64,000 bases of DNA. It comes from Flavobacterium swingsii. GTDB lineage: Bacteria; Bacteroidota; Bacteroidia; Flavobacteriales; Flavobacteriaceae. The number at the start of each line of letters is the position of its first letter. The first letter of the stretch is position 1. The stretch lies in the NCBI RefSeq assembly GCF_900111965.1, contig NZ_FOJT01000002.1, positions 248,001-312,000 of the forward strand. The letters are read 5' to 3'. Shown one piece after another: positions 50,688 to 59,749 of this stretch. The position numbers and the translations under genes were made by a program. Below the pieces are notes generated by a model. It worked only from the letters and a program-made list of their open reading frames with translations, ran no database searches and had not been told where the DNA came from.

Positions 50688-51575
50688 ATGGAAAGTATAA
50701 CAAATAAAAAGAGTAACAACTCAGGTCTTAAAGCCATAATCGCAATATTAGCACTACTTTTATTAGGTAGTTTATGGTATGTTTATAAGATTAAAAATGA
50801 TTCTAAAACTGTTGAAAATGTTTTAATTAGCGAAAAAGATGCTGTTCTTAAAGATTTAATGATTCAAAAAGATTCTCTTAATGCTGCTATATCATCAAAT
50901 ACTACTTTATCGGAAGAGTTAATTGCCGAAAGAGATAAAATTCAGCAATTAATGGCCGATGTAGAAAAATCTAAAGGAGATGTTGCTTCGATGTCAAAAT
51001 TTAAAACCGAAGCCGCTACATTAAGAAGTAATGTGGCAGTTTTGATGAAACAAGTTGATGGTTTAAAAAGAGAGAATGCAAAACTAACGGTGCAACGAGA
51101 TAGTACGGCTGTTGTTCTTGGTGAAGCGAGAAAATATACGGATACGCTGGTAGACCAGAATTTTAAAATGGCCAATACAATCGAGAAAGGATCGAAACTT
51201 TCGGTATTGAATTTACAATCATCGGCTGTAAAACAAAAAGGTTCAGGAAAACAAGTTTCTACTGATAAGGCTAGCAGAGCTGATGTTTTAAAAATTAGTT
51301 TTATGATTGCCGAGAATCAAATCGCAAAATCTGGAGATAAAACCTATTATGTTCAAGTAATAGACAGTAAAAGCAATGTTTTAGGTGACAAAAAAACAGA
51401 AATGTTTGGCGAAAAATCGTTGACTTATAGTTTTGTAACTTCTGTAAAATATGAAAATAAAACGGTTAAAGTTGAAAAAGATTTACCAGTTACAGATATT
51501 CAAAGCGGTTCTTATTTTGTAAACATTTTCGATAAAGCCGAATTGGTTTCTAAAACAAGTTTTACTTTAAAATAG
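50688..51575 (+). CDS. Membrane-anchored coiled-coil protein of unknown function
   Basis: The 295-residue protein has a short basic N-terminus, one membrane helix (about 14-32), then a long coiled coil (about 38-155) with many Lys, Glu, Asp and Leu. The C-terminal domain (about 190-295) is beta-type, with VLKISFMIAENQIAKSGDKTYYVQVIDSKSNVLG. Homologues are sometimes called chromosome-partitioning ParA, but there is no P-loop. It is likely anchored in the inner membrane with the bulk in the periplasm. The function is unknown. A strong terminator follows. Confidence 0.75.
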   Translation: MESITNKKSNNSGLKAIIAILALLLLGSLWYVYKIKNDSKTVENVLISEKDAVLKDLMIQKDSLNAAISSNTTLSEELIAERDKIQQLMADVEKSKGDVASMSKFKTEAATLRSNVAVLMKQVDGLKRENAKLTVQRDSTAVVLGEARKYTDTLVDQNFKMANTIEKGSKLSVLNLQSSAVKQKGSGKQVSTDKASRADVLKISFMIAENQIAKSGDKTYYVQVIDSKSNVLGDKKTEMFGEKSLTYSFVTSVKYENKTVKVEKDLPVTDIQSGSYFVNIFDKAELVSKTSFTLK

Positions 51576-51591
51576 ACTATAGTAAGTATAA

Positions 51592-51634
51592 AAAAATCCC
51601 GTGTCGTTCTAAAAAACGACACGGGATTTTTTTT
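51592..51634. terminator. Strong bidirectional terminator
   Basis: ATCCCGTGTCGTT (ending 51608) pairs perfectly with AACGACACGGGAT (51615-51627), with A-run and T-run flanks. It is a GC-rich stem of at least 13 bp between convergent genes. Confidence 0.92.
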
Positions 51635-51647
51635 GATATTATAATTT

Positions 51648-52376
51648 CTAACCCAATCTTTTGTAAATACTATATTGCATTGCATAAGCAAATGGTATTG
51701 TAAAAAATAAACCAATACACAAGGCAATGATTCCAACTGCCGAAAATAGCCCAGCTACAATCATTAATAATAAAACAATAAAAAAGTTATTTAGGATTCT
51801 TGAACAACTTAATTTGATAGCATCAATAAAATTTAAATTTTTAAAAATAACCAAAGGGATTGCTATAAATGTAAGTACTGATATTGTGTAGGATACTATA
51901 AATCCTAATATATCTCCAGAAGTATTTGGCAACGCATTTTTTAGTAATACATTTAATCCTACTGAGAATATTGAAATTAAAGTTGTAGTTAATATAATAT
52001 TCAAAAATTGAGGACTATTTACATAATAATATATTGAAGAAAAAGTAACTTCTTGGTCATTATCTGCATCATGAGCCATTTTTAGCATTCCAGCTATAAA
52101 CGGGCTTATAAGCACTGTAAAACCTATAACGACAGCAAAATAAATTAACATTCCGTTGGTTGATAACGTTTCTGGATTAAAATTTTTCATCAGTTCAGGA
52201 AGTTCTTCTTTGTTGAAAAAATAACCAATTCCCACCATTGCGAGCGTCATTAGGATAAGCATTAAAAACATAAAAGCCAATCCGCCCATGAGTGCCGTTT
52301 TTTTCCAGATTTCGAAAGTTTCATTAATTACTTCTCCTAAATCTAAAGATTTTTTAGTGTCATTCATTTCTTCCAT
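51648..52376 (-). CDS. Hypothetical multi-spanning membrane protein (DUF4013/DUF975-like)
   Basis: The 242-residue protein has about six hydrophobic segments (about 30-55, 80-105, 130-155, 165-190, 200-230). The N-terminal line DLGEVINETFEIWKKTALMGGLAF is like that of DUF975/DUF4013-type integral proteins, which start with a similar amphipathic helix. No transport or enzyme motif is seen. It is the last gene of the panB-to-membrane-protein minus-strand run, 11 bp after the aldehyde dehydrogenase. The start may be this ATG or one three codons later. Confidence 0.7.
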   Translation of the reverse strand: MEEMNDTKKSLDLGEVINETFEIWKKTALMGGLAFMFLMLILMTLAMVGIGYFFNKEELPELMKNFNPETLSTNGMLIYFAVVIGFTVLISPFIAGMLKMAHDADNDQEVTFSSIYYYVNSPQFLNIILTTTLISIFSVGLNVLLKNALPNTSGDILGFIVSYTISVLTFIAIPLVIFKNLNFIDAIKLSCSRILNNFFIVLLLMIVAGLFSAVGIIALCIGLFFTIPFAYAMQYSIYKRLG

Positions 52377-52387
52377 TTTTGTTTAAA

Positions 52388-53716
52388 TTAAAGCCAATTT
52401 AGTATTCGTTTTATAATATTTACTTTGTTTTTGTACGGCGCATATCGCAACGGAATATCAAGCCAATTTCCTTTTTTAACAATGGCTTTTTTATGCGAAA
52501 AAGTATCGAAACTTAGCTTACCATGATAAGCGCCAATTCCGCTATGACCAACTCCACCAAAAGGCAAACGACTATTTGAAAAATGAATTATAGTGTCATT
52601 TATACAACCACCACCAAAAGAATATTTACCTAAAACTTCTTTGATAAACGACTTGTTTTCTGAGAAAATAAATAGGGATAATGGTTTTTCGTATTTCGAA
52701 ATAATTCTTTCAATATCTGCCTTTGATTCGTAGGAAATGATTGGTAAAATAGGTCCGAAAATTTCATCTTTCATAACAGGACTTTCCAAACTAGGTTCGT
52801 CGAGTAGTGTAGGAGCAAGGTAAAAATCACTTCGGTTAGATTCTCCACCAAAAAGAATATTCTGATTTTCGATTAAACTTAATTGTCTTTCCCAATTTTT
52901 AAGGTTGATAATTCTAGCAAAATCTTCAGATTCTTCTGGGTTTTCTCCCAATGCATTTTTTATTTCTTCGATAAGATATTTGACTAATTTGGATTTCATT
53001 TTATGATGAACCAATATATAATCGGGAGCAATACAGGTTTGTCCTGCATTTAGGATTTTACCCCAAATTATGCGTTTTGCAGCAAGCGGAAGATTAGCAG
53101 TTTCATCTACAATACAAGGGTTTTTTCCACCTAATTCGAGTGTTACTGGTGTTAGGTTTTCGGCAGCAGCTTTTGCTACAATTTTTCCAACGGCAACACT
53201 TCCAGTAAAGAAAATATAATCCCAACGTTTTTTTAGTAAATCCTGAGCAATAGTATAATCGCCAGTTACAGCAACTACGTGTTTTACTTCAAAAGATTCT
53301 CTAATTATTTTTGAAATTATTGCCGACGTATAAGGTGTAAGTTCAGATGGTTTAAGTGTTACTTTATTTCCCGCTGCAACCGCTGCAATAAGCGGACTAA
53401 TTGCTAATTGAAAAGGATAATTCCAAGGGGAAATGAGTAGCACTTTTCCGTAAGGTTCGCTGTATATATAATCCGAAGAAGGAAAATTTAGAAGTGATGG
53501 AAAAACCCGTTTTGGTTTGCTCCAAGCATCTATTTTATTGATGGTATTCCTTAATTCCGAAATAATATAGGATGTTTCGGTAACAATACCTTCAAATCTT
53601 GGTTTTTTAAAATCTTTATGTAAAGCTTCCAGAATTTCTTCTTCGTGAATGATAATATTTTTCAAGAGCTTTTTTAAAGCTTCTTTTCTTTGCGAAACAG
53701 TTGGTAAATTATTCAT
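52388..53716 (-). CDS. Aldehyde dehydrogenase family protein
   Basis: The 442-residue NAD(P)-dependent enzyme is of the shorter class-3 type (ALDH3-like). It has LLISPWNYPFQLAISPLIAAVAAGN, FFTGSVAVGKIV, ELGGKNPCIV with the general-base Glu, and the nucleophile Cys in GKILNAGQTCIAPDY. The C-terminal GGCINDTIIHFSNSRLPFGGVGHSG is typical. A weak hydrophobic C-terminus (YKNKVNIIKRILNWL) may give membrane association as in fatty-aldehyde dehydrogenases. The substrate is probably a medium- or long-chain aldehyde, but this is inference. Confidence 0.9.
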   Translation of the reverse strand: MNNLPTVSQRKEALKKLLKNIIIHEEEILEALHKDFKKPRFEGIVTETSYIISELRNTINKIDAWSKPKRVFPSLLNFPSSDYIYSEPYGKVLLISPWNYPFQLAISPLIAAVAAGNKVTLKPSELTPYTSAIISKIIRESFEVKHVVAVTGDYTIAQDLLKKRWDYIFFTGSVAVGKIVAKAAAENLTPVTLELGGKNPCIVDETANLPLAAKRIIWGKILNAGQTCIAPDYILVHHKMKSKLVKYLIEEIKNALGENPEESEDFARIINLKNWERQLSLIENQNILFGGESNRSDFYLAPTLLDEPSLESPVMKDEIFGPILPIISYESKADIERIISKYEKPLSLFIFSENKSFIKEVLGKYSFGGGCINDTIIHFSNSRLPFGGVGHSGIGAYHGKLSFDTFSHKKAIVKKGNWLDIPLRYAPYKNKVNIIKRILNWL

Positions 53717-53744
53717 CGAAAATATTTTTAGCTAATATAATAAA

Positions 53745-54440
53745 TTAAATGGCTCGCCAAATTACATCATCAGGAACTGGCGCAATAATTTGTATATTTT
53801 CTTTAGTAACAGGATGTGTAAAAACTAATTTCCTGGCATGAAGATGTATGCCACCATCAGGATTACTTCGGTCGAAACCGTATTTTAAATCTCCTTTTAT
53901 GGGTGAACCAATGGCAGAAAGTTGTGCTCTAATTTGATGATGACGACCTGTATGAAGATTAATTTCTAAAGCAAAATAGTTGTTTAACTCCTTAATAATT
54001 TTATAATCTAAAGAAGCCAATTTACTTTCAGGAACTTCTTTAATATGCGCTTTTGAAGTGTTGTTTTTTTCATTTCTTTTCAGATAATGAACTAATTTAT
54101 CTTCACTTTTTGGAGGTTTGTTTTTTACTACTGCCCAATAGGTTTTTTGCGTTTCTCGGTTGCTAAACATTTCATTTAGTCGGGTTAAAGCCTTGCTGGT
54201 TCTTGCAAAAACTACAATTCCTGTTGTTGGTCTGTCTAATCTGTGAACAACGCCTAAAAAAACTTCACCAGGTTTATTGTATTTATCTTTTATATATTCT
54301 TTGACAACTTCCGAAAGTGGTTTGTCGCCTGTTTTGTCTCCTTGCACAATATCGCCCACACGCTTATTTACCACAATAATGTGATTGTCTTCGTGAAGAA
54401 TTTGTAGATTATTTTTTGTCGAAATTATTTTCTCTGCCAT
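53745..54440 (-). CDS. RluA-family RNA pseudouridine synthase
   Basis: The 231-residue protein converts uridine to pseudouridine in rRNA or tRNA. It has DNHIIVVNKRVGDIVQGD at the start, the catalytic motif VHRLDRPTTGIVVFARTSKA with the active-site Asp, and the later KYGFDRSNPDGGIHLHARKLVFTHP. There is no N-terminal S4 domain, so it resembles the RluA/RluC-small or TruC type. The target site cannot be told. It lies 7 bp after panB. Confidence 0.9.
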   Translation of the reverse strand: MAEKIISTKNNLQILHEDNHIIVVNKRVGDIVQGDKTGDKPLSEVVKEYIKDKYNKPGEVFLGVVHRLDRPTTGIVVFARTSKALTRLNEMFSNRETQKTYWAVVKNKPPKSEDKLVHYLKRNEKNNTSKAHIKEVPESKLASLDYKIIKELNNYFALEINLHTGRHHQIRAQLSAIGSPIKGDLKYGFDRSNPDGGIHLHARKLVFTHPVTKENIQIIAPVPDDVIWRAI

Positions 54441-54447
54441 TTGCTAT

Positions 54448-55266
54448 CTAGTACTGCTCACTAGCATTCGGAAAATCTTTACTTTTTACATCAGCAACAT
54501 AATTACCTATGGCTTTTGTCATCTGATCATATAAATCTAGATACCTTCTTAGAAATCTTGGGCTAAATTCGTTGTTCATTCCTAACATATCGTGAATGAC
54601 TAAAACTTGTCCGTCGACTCCTCCACCAGCTCCAATGCCAATTACGGGGATAGAAATACTTTGAGCCACTTTTGTTGCTAAATGCGCCGGAATTTTTTCT
54701 AAAACCAAAGCAAAACAACCTAATTTTTCTAATAATTGTGCATCTTCAAGTAACTTTTCAGCTTCTTCTTCTTCTTTGGCACGAACAGTATAAGTTCCAA
54801 ATTTATATATAGATTGAGGTGTAAGTCCCAAATGTCCCATTACTGGAATTCCAGCATTTAGAATTTTCTTGATAGAATCTTTTATTTCTCTTCCACCTTC
54901 TAATTTTACGGCGTGTCCGCCACTTTCTTTCATAATCCTAATAGATGAACGTAGGGCTTCTTTTGAATCTGATTGGTAGCTTCCAAATGGTAAATCGACC
55001 ACAACCAAAGCTCTTTCAATAGCACGAACTACACTTGATGCGTGATAAATCATTTGGTCAAGGGTTATTGGCAAAGTCGTTTCGTGTCCAGCCATCACGT
55101 TACTGGCAGAATCTCCAACCAAAATAACATCAACTCCAGCGGTATCTACAATTTTTGCCATCGTATAATCGTAGGCTGTAAGCATAGAAATTTTTTCACC
55201 ATTGGTTTTCATTTCTATCAATGATTTGGTGGTAATTCGTTTGTAATCTTTTTTTGCTACTGACAT
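54448..55266 (-). CDS. panB: 3-methyl-2-oxobutanoate hydroxymethyltransferase
   Basis: PanB makes ketopantoate from alpha-ketoisovalerate and methylene-tetrahydrofolate, the first step to pantothenate. I take the ATG at 55266 ([11 protein letters not shown]); the upstream ATG at 55320 adds an unusual 18-residue leader. The 272-residue protein has [17 protein letters not shown], the metal-site [51 protein letters not shown] and the final [23 protein letters not shown]. Length is normal. CoaE and CoaBC elsewhere in the window are later in the same route. Confidence 0.95.
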   Translation of the reverse strand: MSVAKKDYKRITTKSLIEMKTNGEKISMLTAYDYTMAKIVDTAGVDVILVGDSASNVMAGHETTLPITLDQMIYHASSVVRAIERALVVVDLPFGSYQSDSKEALRSSIRIMKESGGHAVKLEGGREIKDSIKKILNAGIPVMGHLGLTPQSIYKFGTYTVRAKEEEEAEKLLEDAQLLEKLGCFALVLEKIPAHLATKVAQSISIPVIGIGAGGGVDGQVLVIHDMLGMNNEFSPRFLRRYLDLYDQMTKAIGNYVADVKSKDFPNASEQY

Positions 55267-55367
55267 AAGTGGTGAATTTTGAAGTGTAAAAGTACTACAA
55301 ATTCTATAAAAGTGTAACAATTATTCATTTTTTGATACAAATAAAGTAAACTTTAAAAAACTGAAAT

Positions 55368-55808
55368 ATGAAAAATTTTGTAACATTATTTATTCTTTGT
55401 TTTGCTTTAAATATGAATGCACAACAGTTTGAAATTGAAAAAACTGTTAATACTTTTTTTGAAGGTTTTCATGTAAAAGATACAATCAAAATTAAATCGG
55501 TTTGTCATTCTACAATGATTTTACAATCTATTATGGAAGGACAGAAAGGAACTAAATTAGTTGATGAGAAAACGGAAGAATTCTATAAATCATTTTCGAC
55601 TTTTCCAGCGGATATGAAATTTGAAGAAAAGATTTTGAGCTATAAAGTTCAAATTGATGGAGCAATGGCACACGCTTGGACGCCTTACGAATTTTATATT
55701 AACGGAAAACTAAGTCATTCTGGTGTAAATGCTTTTACATTTTTTAAAGAGAATAATGTTTGGAAAATTATTTATATTATTGATACCAGAAGAAAAAACA
55801 GCAAATAA
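55368..55808 (+). CDS. Secreted NTF2-like (SnoaL/DUF4440) protein
   Basis: The 146-residue product has a signal peptide (MKNFVTLFILCFALNMNAQ) and a single NTF2-like cone domain. Typical parts are the N-terminal helix FEIEKTVNTFFEGFHVKD and the strands AMAHAWTPYEFYINGKLSHSGVNAFTFFKENNVWKIIYIIDTR. Such domains bind small ligands or are found in toxin-immunity and enzyme families; here nothing allows a choice. It is divergent from panB and lies 90 bp before the kdpD-type gene. Confidence 0.82.
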   Translation: MKNFVTLFILCFALNMNAQQFEIEKTVNTFFEGFHVKDTIKIKSVCHSTMILQSIMEGQKGTKLVDEKTEEFYKSFSTFPADMKFEEKILSYKVQIDGAMAHAWTPYEFYINGKLSHSGVNAFTFFKENNVWKIIYIIDTRRKNSK

Positions 55809-55870
55809 ATCTTTATAAAATCTTTATACTAAACAGCTTTTATATTATAAAATACTTACAATAGATGCTT

Positions 55871-55878
55871 TAACTTTG
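55871..55878 (+). promoter_or_regulatory. -7 box for the kdpD-kdpE operon
   Basis: TAACTTTG matches TAnnTTTG and ends 19 nt before the ATG at 55898, giving a leader of about 15 nt. Confidence 0.55.
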
Positions 55879-55897
55879 CAGTATTAATCTGTTAGAA

Positions 55898-57010
55898 ATG
55901 AAAAGTATTATTAAATATAAAAAACCTAAAAGTCAGTATCTTATAAGTATACTTTCTGTAGTTATTGTATCGCTACTTTGTTTATTCGTTAGAGATATTG
56001 TCGAATATAAAGTGGTTGGTTATTTATTGCTAGTTGTTGTTTCGTTACTAGCTATTTTTTTAGAAATTAAACCTGTTTTAGTGGGGGCGGTTTTAAGCGC
56101 TTTGGCGTTAAATTTTCTATTCATAAAACCCTATTATACTTTACATATAGATAGTGCCGAAGATACATTTTTGTTAATGATGTTCTTTATCATAGCTTTG
56201 ATTAATGCGGTTTTGACCAACAAATTTAGAAGAATGCAACGCGCCATTCATATCATTGAAACTAGAGCGAGCACGATGAAATTGTATAATTCGCTTCTCG
56301 ATTCCCTTTCTCATGAATTGCGAACTCCCATTGCAGCTATTTTAGGTTCGATAGATACATTACAGCAAAAAAATGTCCATTTATCTATAGAAACTCAAGA
56401 AAAATTGCACAATGAAATTGAAAAAGCTTCGATGAAACTCAACTATCAAGTTGAAAATCTCTTAAACATGTCTAGATTAGAATCTGGTTATATTCAACCA
56501 AAATTAGACTGGTGCGATGTTAAAGAAATCATCTACAATGTTTGCAATCGCTTGACAGAAGAAACCAAAGACCATAAAATTAACTACCTTATTGATGATA
56601 ATTTGCCATTGTTCAAATTAGATTATGGTTTGATGGAACAAATCATTTATAATTTGGTTTACAATTGCGCACAACACACGCCAAAAGGAGCTAATATTAC
56701 TATTAAAGCCCAATATGAAGTCGATGCTGATTACGACAACCATATCGATTTGATTAAAAAATGCATAATTATGATTACCGATGATGGTTATGGTTTTCCC
56801 GATGGAGAAATAGATCGTGCTTTTGATAAATTTTACCGATTCAAAAGTGCTAAAACTGGAGGTACAGGATTGGGATTGTCTATCGTAAAAGGATTTGTAC
56901 AAGCGCAAAATGGAACCATTAGTTTGAAAAATGCCGAAAATGGTGGCGCTATTTTCACCATTGAATTTAATGTCGATTGTTTACCAATTAATTCTCTCGA
57001 AAATGAATAA
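55898..57010 (+). CDS. kdpD: KdpD-type sensor histidine kinase without N-terminal KdpD/USP domains
   Basis: The 370-residue kinase starts with a DUF4118 four-helix membrane domain (about 15-110; YLISILSVVIVSLLCLFVRDI, then the NFLFIKPYYTLHI loop), the hallmark of KdpD. HisKA has LDSLSHELRTPIAAI with phospho-acceptor His139. The ATPase has LVYNCAQHTPKG (N box), ITDDGYGFPDG (G1) and TGGTGLGLSIVKGF (G2). The roughly 400-residue cytoplasmic N-terminal sensor (KdpD and universal-stress domains) of E. coli KdpD is absent. In many Bacteroidota it is a separate protein, and it is not in this window. The gene overlaps kdpE by 8 bp. It probably controls the Kup gene that follows. Confidence 0.87.
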   Translation: MKSIIKYKKPKSQYLISILSVVIVSLLCLFVRDIVEYKVVGYLLLVVVSLLAIFLEIKPVLVGAVLSALALNFLFIKPYYTLHIDSAEDTFLLMMFFIIALINAVLTNKFRRMQRAIHIIETRASTMKLYNSLLDSLSHELRTPIAAILGSIDTLQQKNVHLSIETQEKLHNEIEKASMKLNYQVENLLNMSRLESGYIQPKLDWCDVKEIIYNVCNRLTEETKDHKINYLIDDNLPLFKLDYGLMEQIIYNLVYNCAQHTPKGANITIKAQYEVDADYDNHIDLIKKCIIMITDDGYGFPDGEIDRAFDKFYRFKSAKTGGTGLGLSIVKGFVQAQNGTISLKNAENGGAIFTIEFNVDCLPINSLENE

Positions 57011-57692
57011 TGGTTTTTCAATATTAGTGATTGATGATGAAATTCAAATACGAAAACTACTTGAAATTTCATTGGAAGCCAACGATTACAAAGTACTCTT
57101 TGCTATTGATGGTAAAGTAGGAATTACAATGGCAGCAAGTCATCAACCTGATTTAATTCTGTTAGATTTGGGTTTGCCTGATGAAGACGGACAAGAAATT
57201 TTGGTAAAATTGAGAGAATGGTTTCAAAATCCAATCATCATTTTAACGGTTAAAAGTGCGGAAGAGGAAATAGTAAAAGCATTAGATCATGGTGCCAATG
57301 ATTATTTGACAAAACCTTTCAGAACTCAAGAATTATTGGCGCGAATGAGAACAGCATTGCGAGGCAAGACGAGTCAGAATAAAAATGAATCCATTATGCA
57401 ATTTGGTGCAGTATCTGTCGATTTTGTTTCAAGAATGGTCAAAGTTAAAGAGGAAGTCATCAAACTCACTGCTACCGAATATTCTCTACTCACCTTATTA
57501 TTAAAAAACGACGGAAGAGTTTTAACACATCAATACATTTTAAAAGAAATTTGGGGACAAAGCTATTCTGAACAAACACAATACTTAAGGGTTTTTGTTG
57601 CCCAACTTCGAAAGAAACTAGAAGAAGATCCAAACCGACCTAAATATATTTTAACCGAATCTGGTGTAGGCTACCGATTCAATTCCGGATAA
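57003..57692 (+). CDS. kdpE: KdpE-type response regulator
   Basis: I take the ATG at 57003 (MNNGFSILVIDDE), which overlaps the kinase stop by 8 bp; an upstream ATG adds 24 residues read from inside kdpD and is not credible. The 229-residue OmpR-type regulator has acidic residues VIDDE, phospho-acceptor Asp55 in ILLDLGLPDEDGQE, Thr in ILTVKSAEEE and Lys in TKPFRTQELLARM. The winged-helix domain ends LRVFVAQLRKKLEEDPNRPKYILTESGVGYRF, a sequence very close to KdpE. The downstream kup gene lies 108 bp away. Confidence 0.9.
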   Translation: MNNGFSILVIDDEIQIRKLLEISLEANDYKVLFAIDGKVGITMAASHQPDLILLDLGLPDEDGQEILVKLREWFQNPIIILTVKSAEEEIVKALDHGANDYLTKPFRTQELLARMRTALRGKTSQNKNESIMQFGAVSVDFVSRMVKVKEEVIKLTATEYSLLTLLLKNDGRVLTHQYILKEIWGQSYSEQTQYLRVFVAQLRKKLEEDPNRPKYILTESGVGYRFNSG

Positions 57693-57800
57693 CCAAACTT
57701 TACATATCGAATAATTGCTATTGCGAATATCATTTTCATCGTAATCAGGCTTTGCTATGCTCAAAAATGAACACAAATTAAATTTAAAATTAATATAAAA
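57693..57800 (+). promoter_or_regulatory. kup upstream region with CGAATA direct repeats
   Basis: The 108-bp gap between kdpE and kup holds two CGAATA words 16 bp apart (57708-57713 and 57724-57729) in similar surroundings (TATCGAATA, TTGCGAATA). This could be a regulator site for the adjacent KdpE-type protein. No strong -7 box is seen. It is a weak prediction. Confidence 0.3.
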
Positions 57801-59735
57801 ATGAATACATCAACCATCCAAAAAGTCAGTGCTGCTTCACTTTTAGTCGCTCTTGGAATTATTTACGGCGATATTGGAACCAGCCCACTATATGTAATGA
57901 AATCAATCATTGGTGATAGAGCCATCACCGAATTATTGGTTTACGGCGGAATTTCCTGCGTGTTTTGGACGCTTACTTTTCAAACCACTTTCAAATATGT
58001 TTTTCTAACACTTTCTGCCGATAATCAAGGAGAAGGCGGTGTGTTTTCTTTATATGCTTTAGTCAAACGTTTTGGCAAAGGAAAGTTAGTCATTCCAACC
58101 ATCTTAGGAGCCACCACTTTATTGGCTGACGGAATTATAACGCCACCTATTTCAGTAGCCTCAGCTGTAGAAGGACTGGAAGCTATCGTTCCCAATTTAC
58201 CAACAATTCCCATTGTGATTGCCATTCTTTCAGGATTGTTTATTTTTCAACGTTTTGGAACTCAAAAAGTAGGTTATATTTTCGGTCCGGCGATGGTGGT
58301 TTGGTTCACGATGTTGTTGGTTTTAGGACTTTCGCAAATTGTACATCATCCAGATATTTTAAAAGCATTAAATCCAATGTATGGGTATAAATTATTGGTC
58401 GAATATCCGAATGGGTTTTGGCTTTTAGGTGCTGTGTTTTTATGTACAACAGGAGCGGAAGCTTTGTATTCTGATTTAGGACATTGTGGAAAAGAAAATA
58501 TTCGTATTACCTGGATTTTTGTAAAAATAGCTTTGGTAACCAATTATTTAGGACAGGGTGCCTGGTTGATGCATCAAGGAAATGAGTTTCTGAACGGACA
58601 AAATCCTTTTTACACCATCATGCCGCAATGGTTTTTAATCATTGGAATTGGGATTGCAACATTGGCGGCGATTATTGCCTCTCAAGCGTTAATCAGTGGT
58701 TCATTTACTCTAATTAATGAAGCCATATCACTCAACTTTTGGCCTCGCGTGGCTTTAAAAAACCCAACCAATTTAAAAGGTCAGATTTACATTCCATCTG
58801 TAAATACCATACTTTGGGCTGGATGTATATTGATGATTTTATATTTCAAAAACTCGGCACATATGGAAGCGGCCTACGGATTTTCGATTACGATTGCTAT
58901 GTTAATGACGACATTATTGCTATCGTACTATTTAGTGTTTATCAAGAAAATTAAAATTGGTTGGGTTGCAATTGTACTGTTAATTTTCTCGATTATTGAA
59001 GTGTCATTTTTTATTGCCAATGTGGTTAAAATTAAAGAAAGATGGATGTTTCTTTTCTTCGAATTATTCATTTTTATGGTCATGTATGTTTGGTATTATT
59101 CAAGAAAAATTAACAATAGTTTTTTAAAGTTCACCAATTTGGTCGAACAAACGCCAATGTTAAACGAATTGAGTGATGATGATAGTATTCCAAAATATTC
59201 TACACATCTAATTTATCTATCCAAAGCTGATAAAACCTATGAAATCGAAGAAAAAATCATGAAATCTATCTTTGCCAAAAAACCTAAAAGAGCAGATGTT
59301 TACTGGTTTTTACACATCAACAGAACCAACGATCCATTTGCTTTAAACTATGAAGTAGTCGAAATTTTAGACGATAAAGTCATCAAAGTAATACTGAATC
59401 TTGGCTTTAGAGTACAACCCAAAGTCGAATTATATTTTAAAAAAATCGTTCAAGAATTGGTGGAAAGAAAAGAGCTCAATTTGCACATTCGTCCTGATGG
59501 TTCTACTAAATACAATGCTGAACCCGACTTCAAATTCATCATCATCGAAAAGTTTTTATCAGTTGAAAATGATTTTGAATTAAAAGATGGCTGGTTGCTT
59601 ACTTCATATTTCTGGTTAAAAAAACTTTCTATTTCCGATGAAAAAGCCTTTGGTTTAGATAAAAGCGATGTCGAAATTGAAAATGTACCAATGATTTATA
59701 GTCCAGCAACAAATCTTGAATTAAACAGAAAATAA
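57801..59735 (+). CDS. kup: Kup-family low-affinity potassium transporter
   Basis: Kup brings K+ into the cell together with protons. The 644-residue protein has about 12 helices in its first 430 residues and a C-terminal cytoplasmic domain. Family motifs: ALGIIYGDIGTSPLYVMKSI near the start, LSADNQGEGGVFSLYALVKR, the pore-like TTGAEALYSDLGHCGKENIRITW, and LINEAISLNFWPRV. Length is normal. It follows a KdpD-KdpE-type pair and precedes a porin, so it appears to be the regulated transporter of this locus in place of KdpFABC. Confidence 0.93.
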   Translation: MNTSTIQKVSAASLLVALGIIYGDIGTSPLYVMKSIIGDRAITELLVYGGISCVFWTLTFQTTFKYVFLTLSADNQGEGGVFSLYALVKRFGKGKLVIPTILGATTLLADGIITPPISVASAVEGLEAIVPNLPTIPIVIAILSGLFIFQRFGTQKVGYIFGPAMVVWFTMLLVLGLSQIVHHPDILKALNPMYGYKLLVEYPNGFWLLGAVFLCTTGAEALYSDLGHCGKENIRITWIFVKIALVTNYLGQGAWLMHQGNEFLNGQNPFYTIMPQWFLIIGIGIATLAAIIASQALISGSFTLINEAISLNFWPRVALKNPTNLKGQIYIPSVNTILWAGCILMILYFKNSAHMEAAYGFSITIAMLMTTLLLSYYLVFIKKIKIGWVAIVLLIFSIIEVSFFIANVVKIKERWMFLFFELFIFMVMYVWYYSRKINNSFLKFTNLVEQTPMLNELSDDDSIPKYSTHLIYLSKADKTYEIEEKIMKSIFAKKPKRADVYWFLHINRTNDPFALNYEVVEILDDKVIKVILNLGFRVQPKVELYFKKIVQELVERKELNLHIRPDGSTKYNAEPDFKFIIIEKFLSVENDFELKDGWLLTSYFWLKKLSISDEKAFGLDKSDVEIENVPMIYSPATNLELNRK

Positions 59736-59749
59736 ATTAATTTTACAGT

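Noticed and set aside
50688-51575. ParA-type chromosome-partitioning ATPase
   Set aside because: No Walker motifs; the sequence is a membrane helix plus coiled coil.
56931-57002. Upstream ATG extending the KdpE-type regulator
   Set aside because: The extension is read from the end of the kdpD coding region in another frame and has no receiver-domain sequence; the ATG at 57003 gives a standard start.
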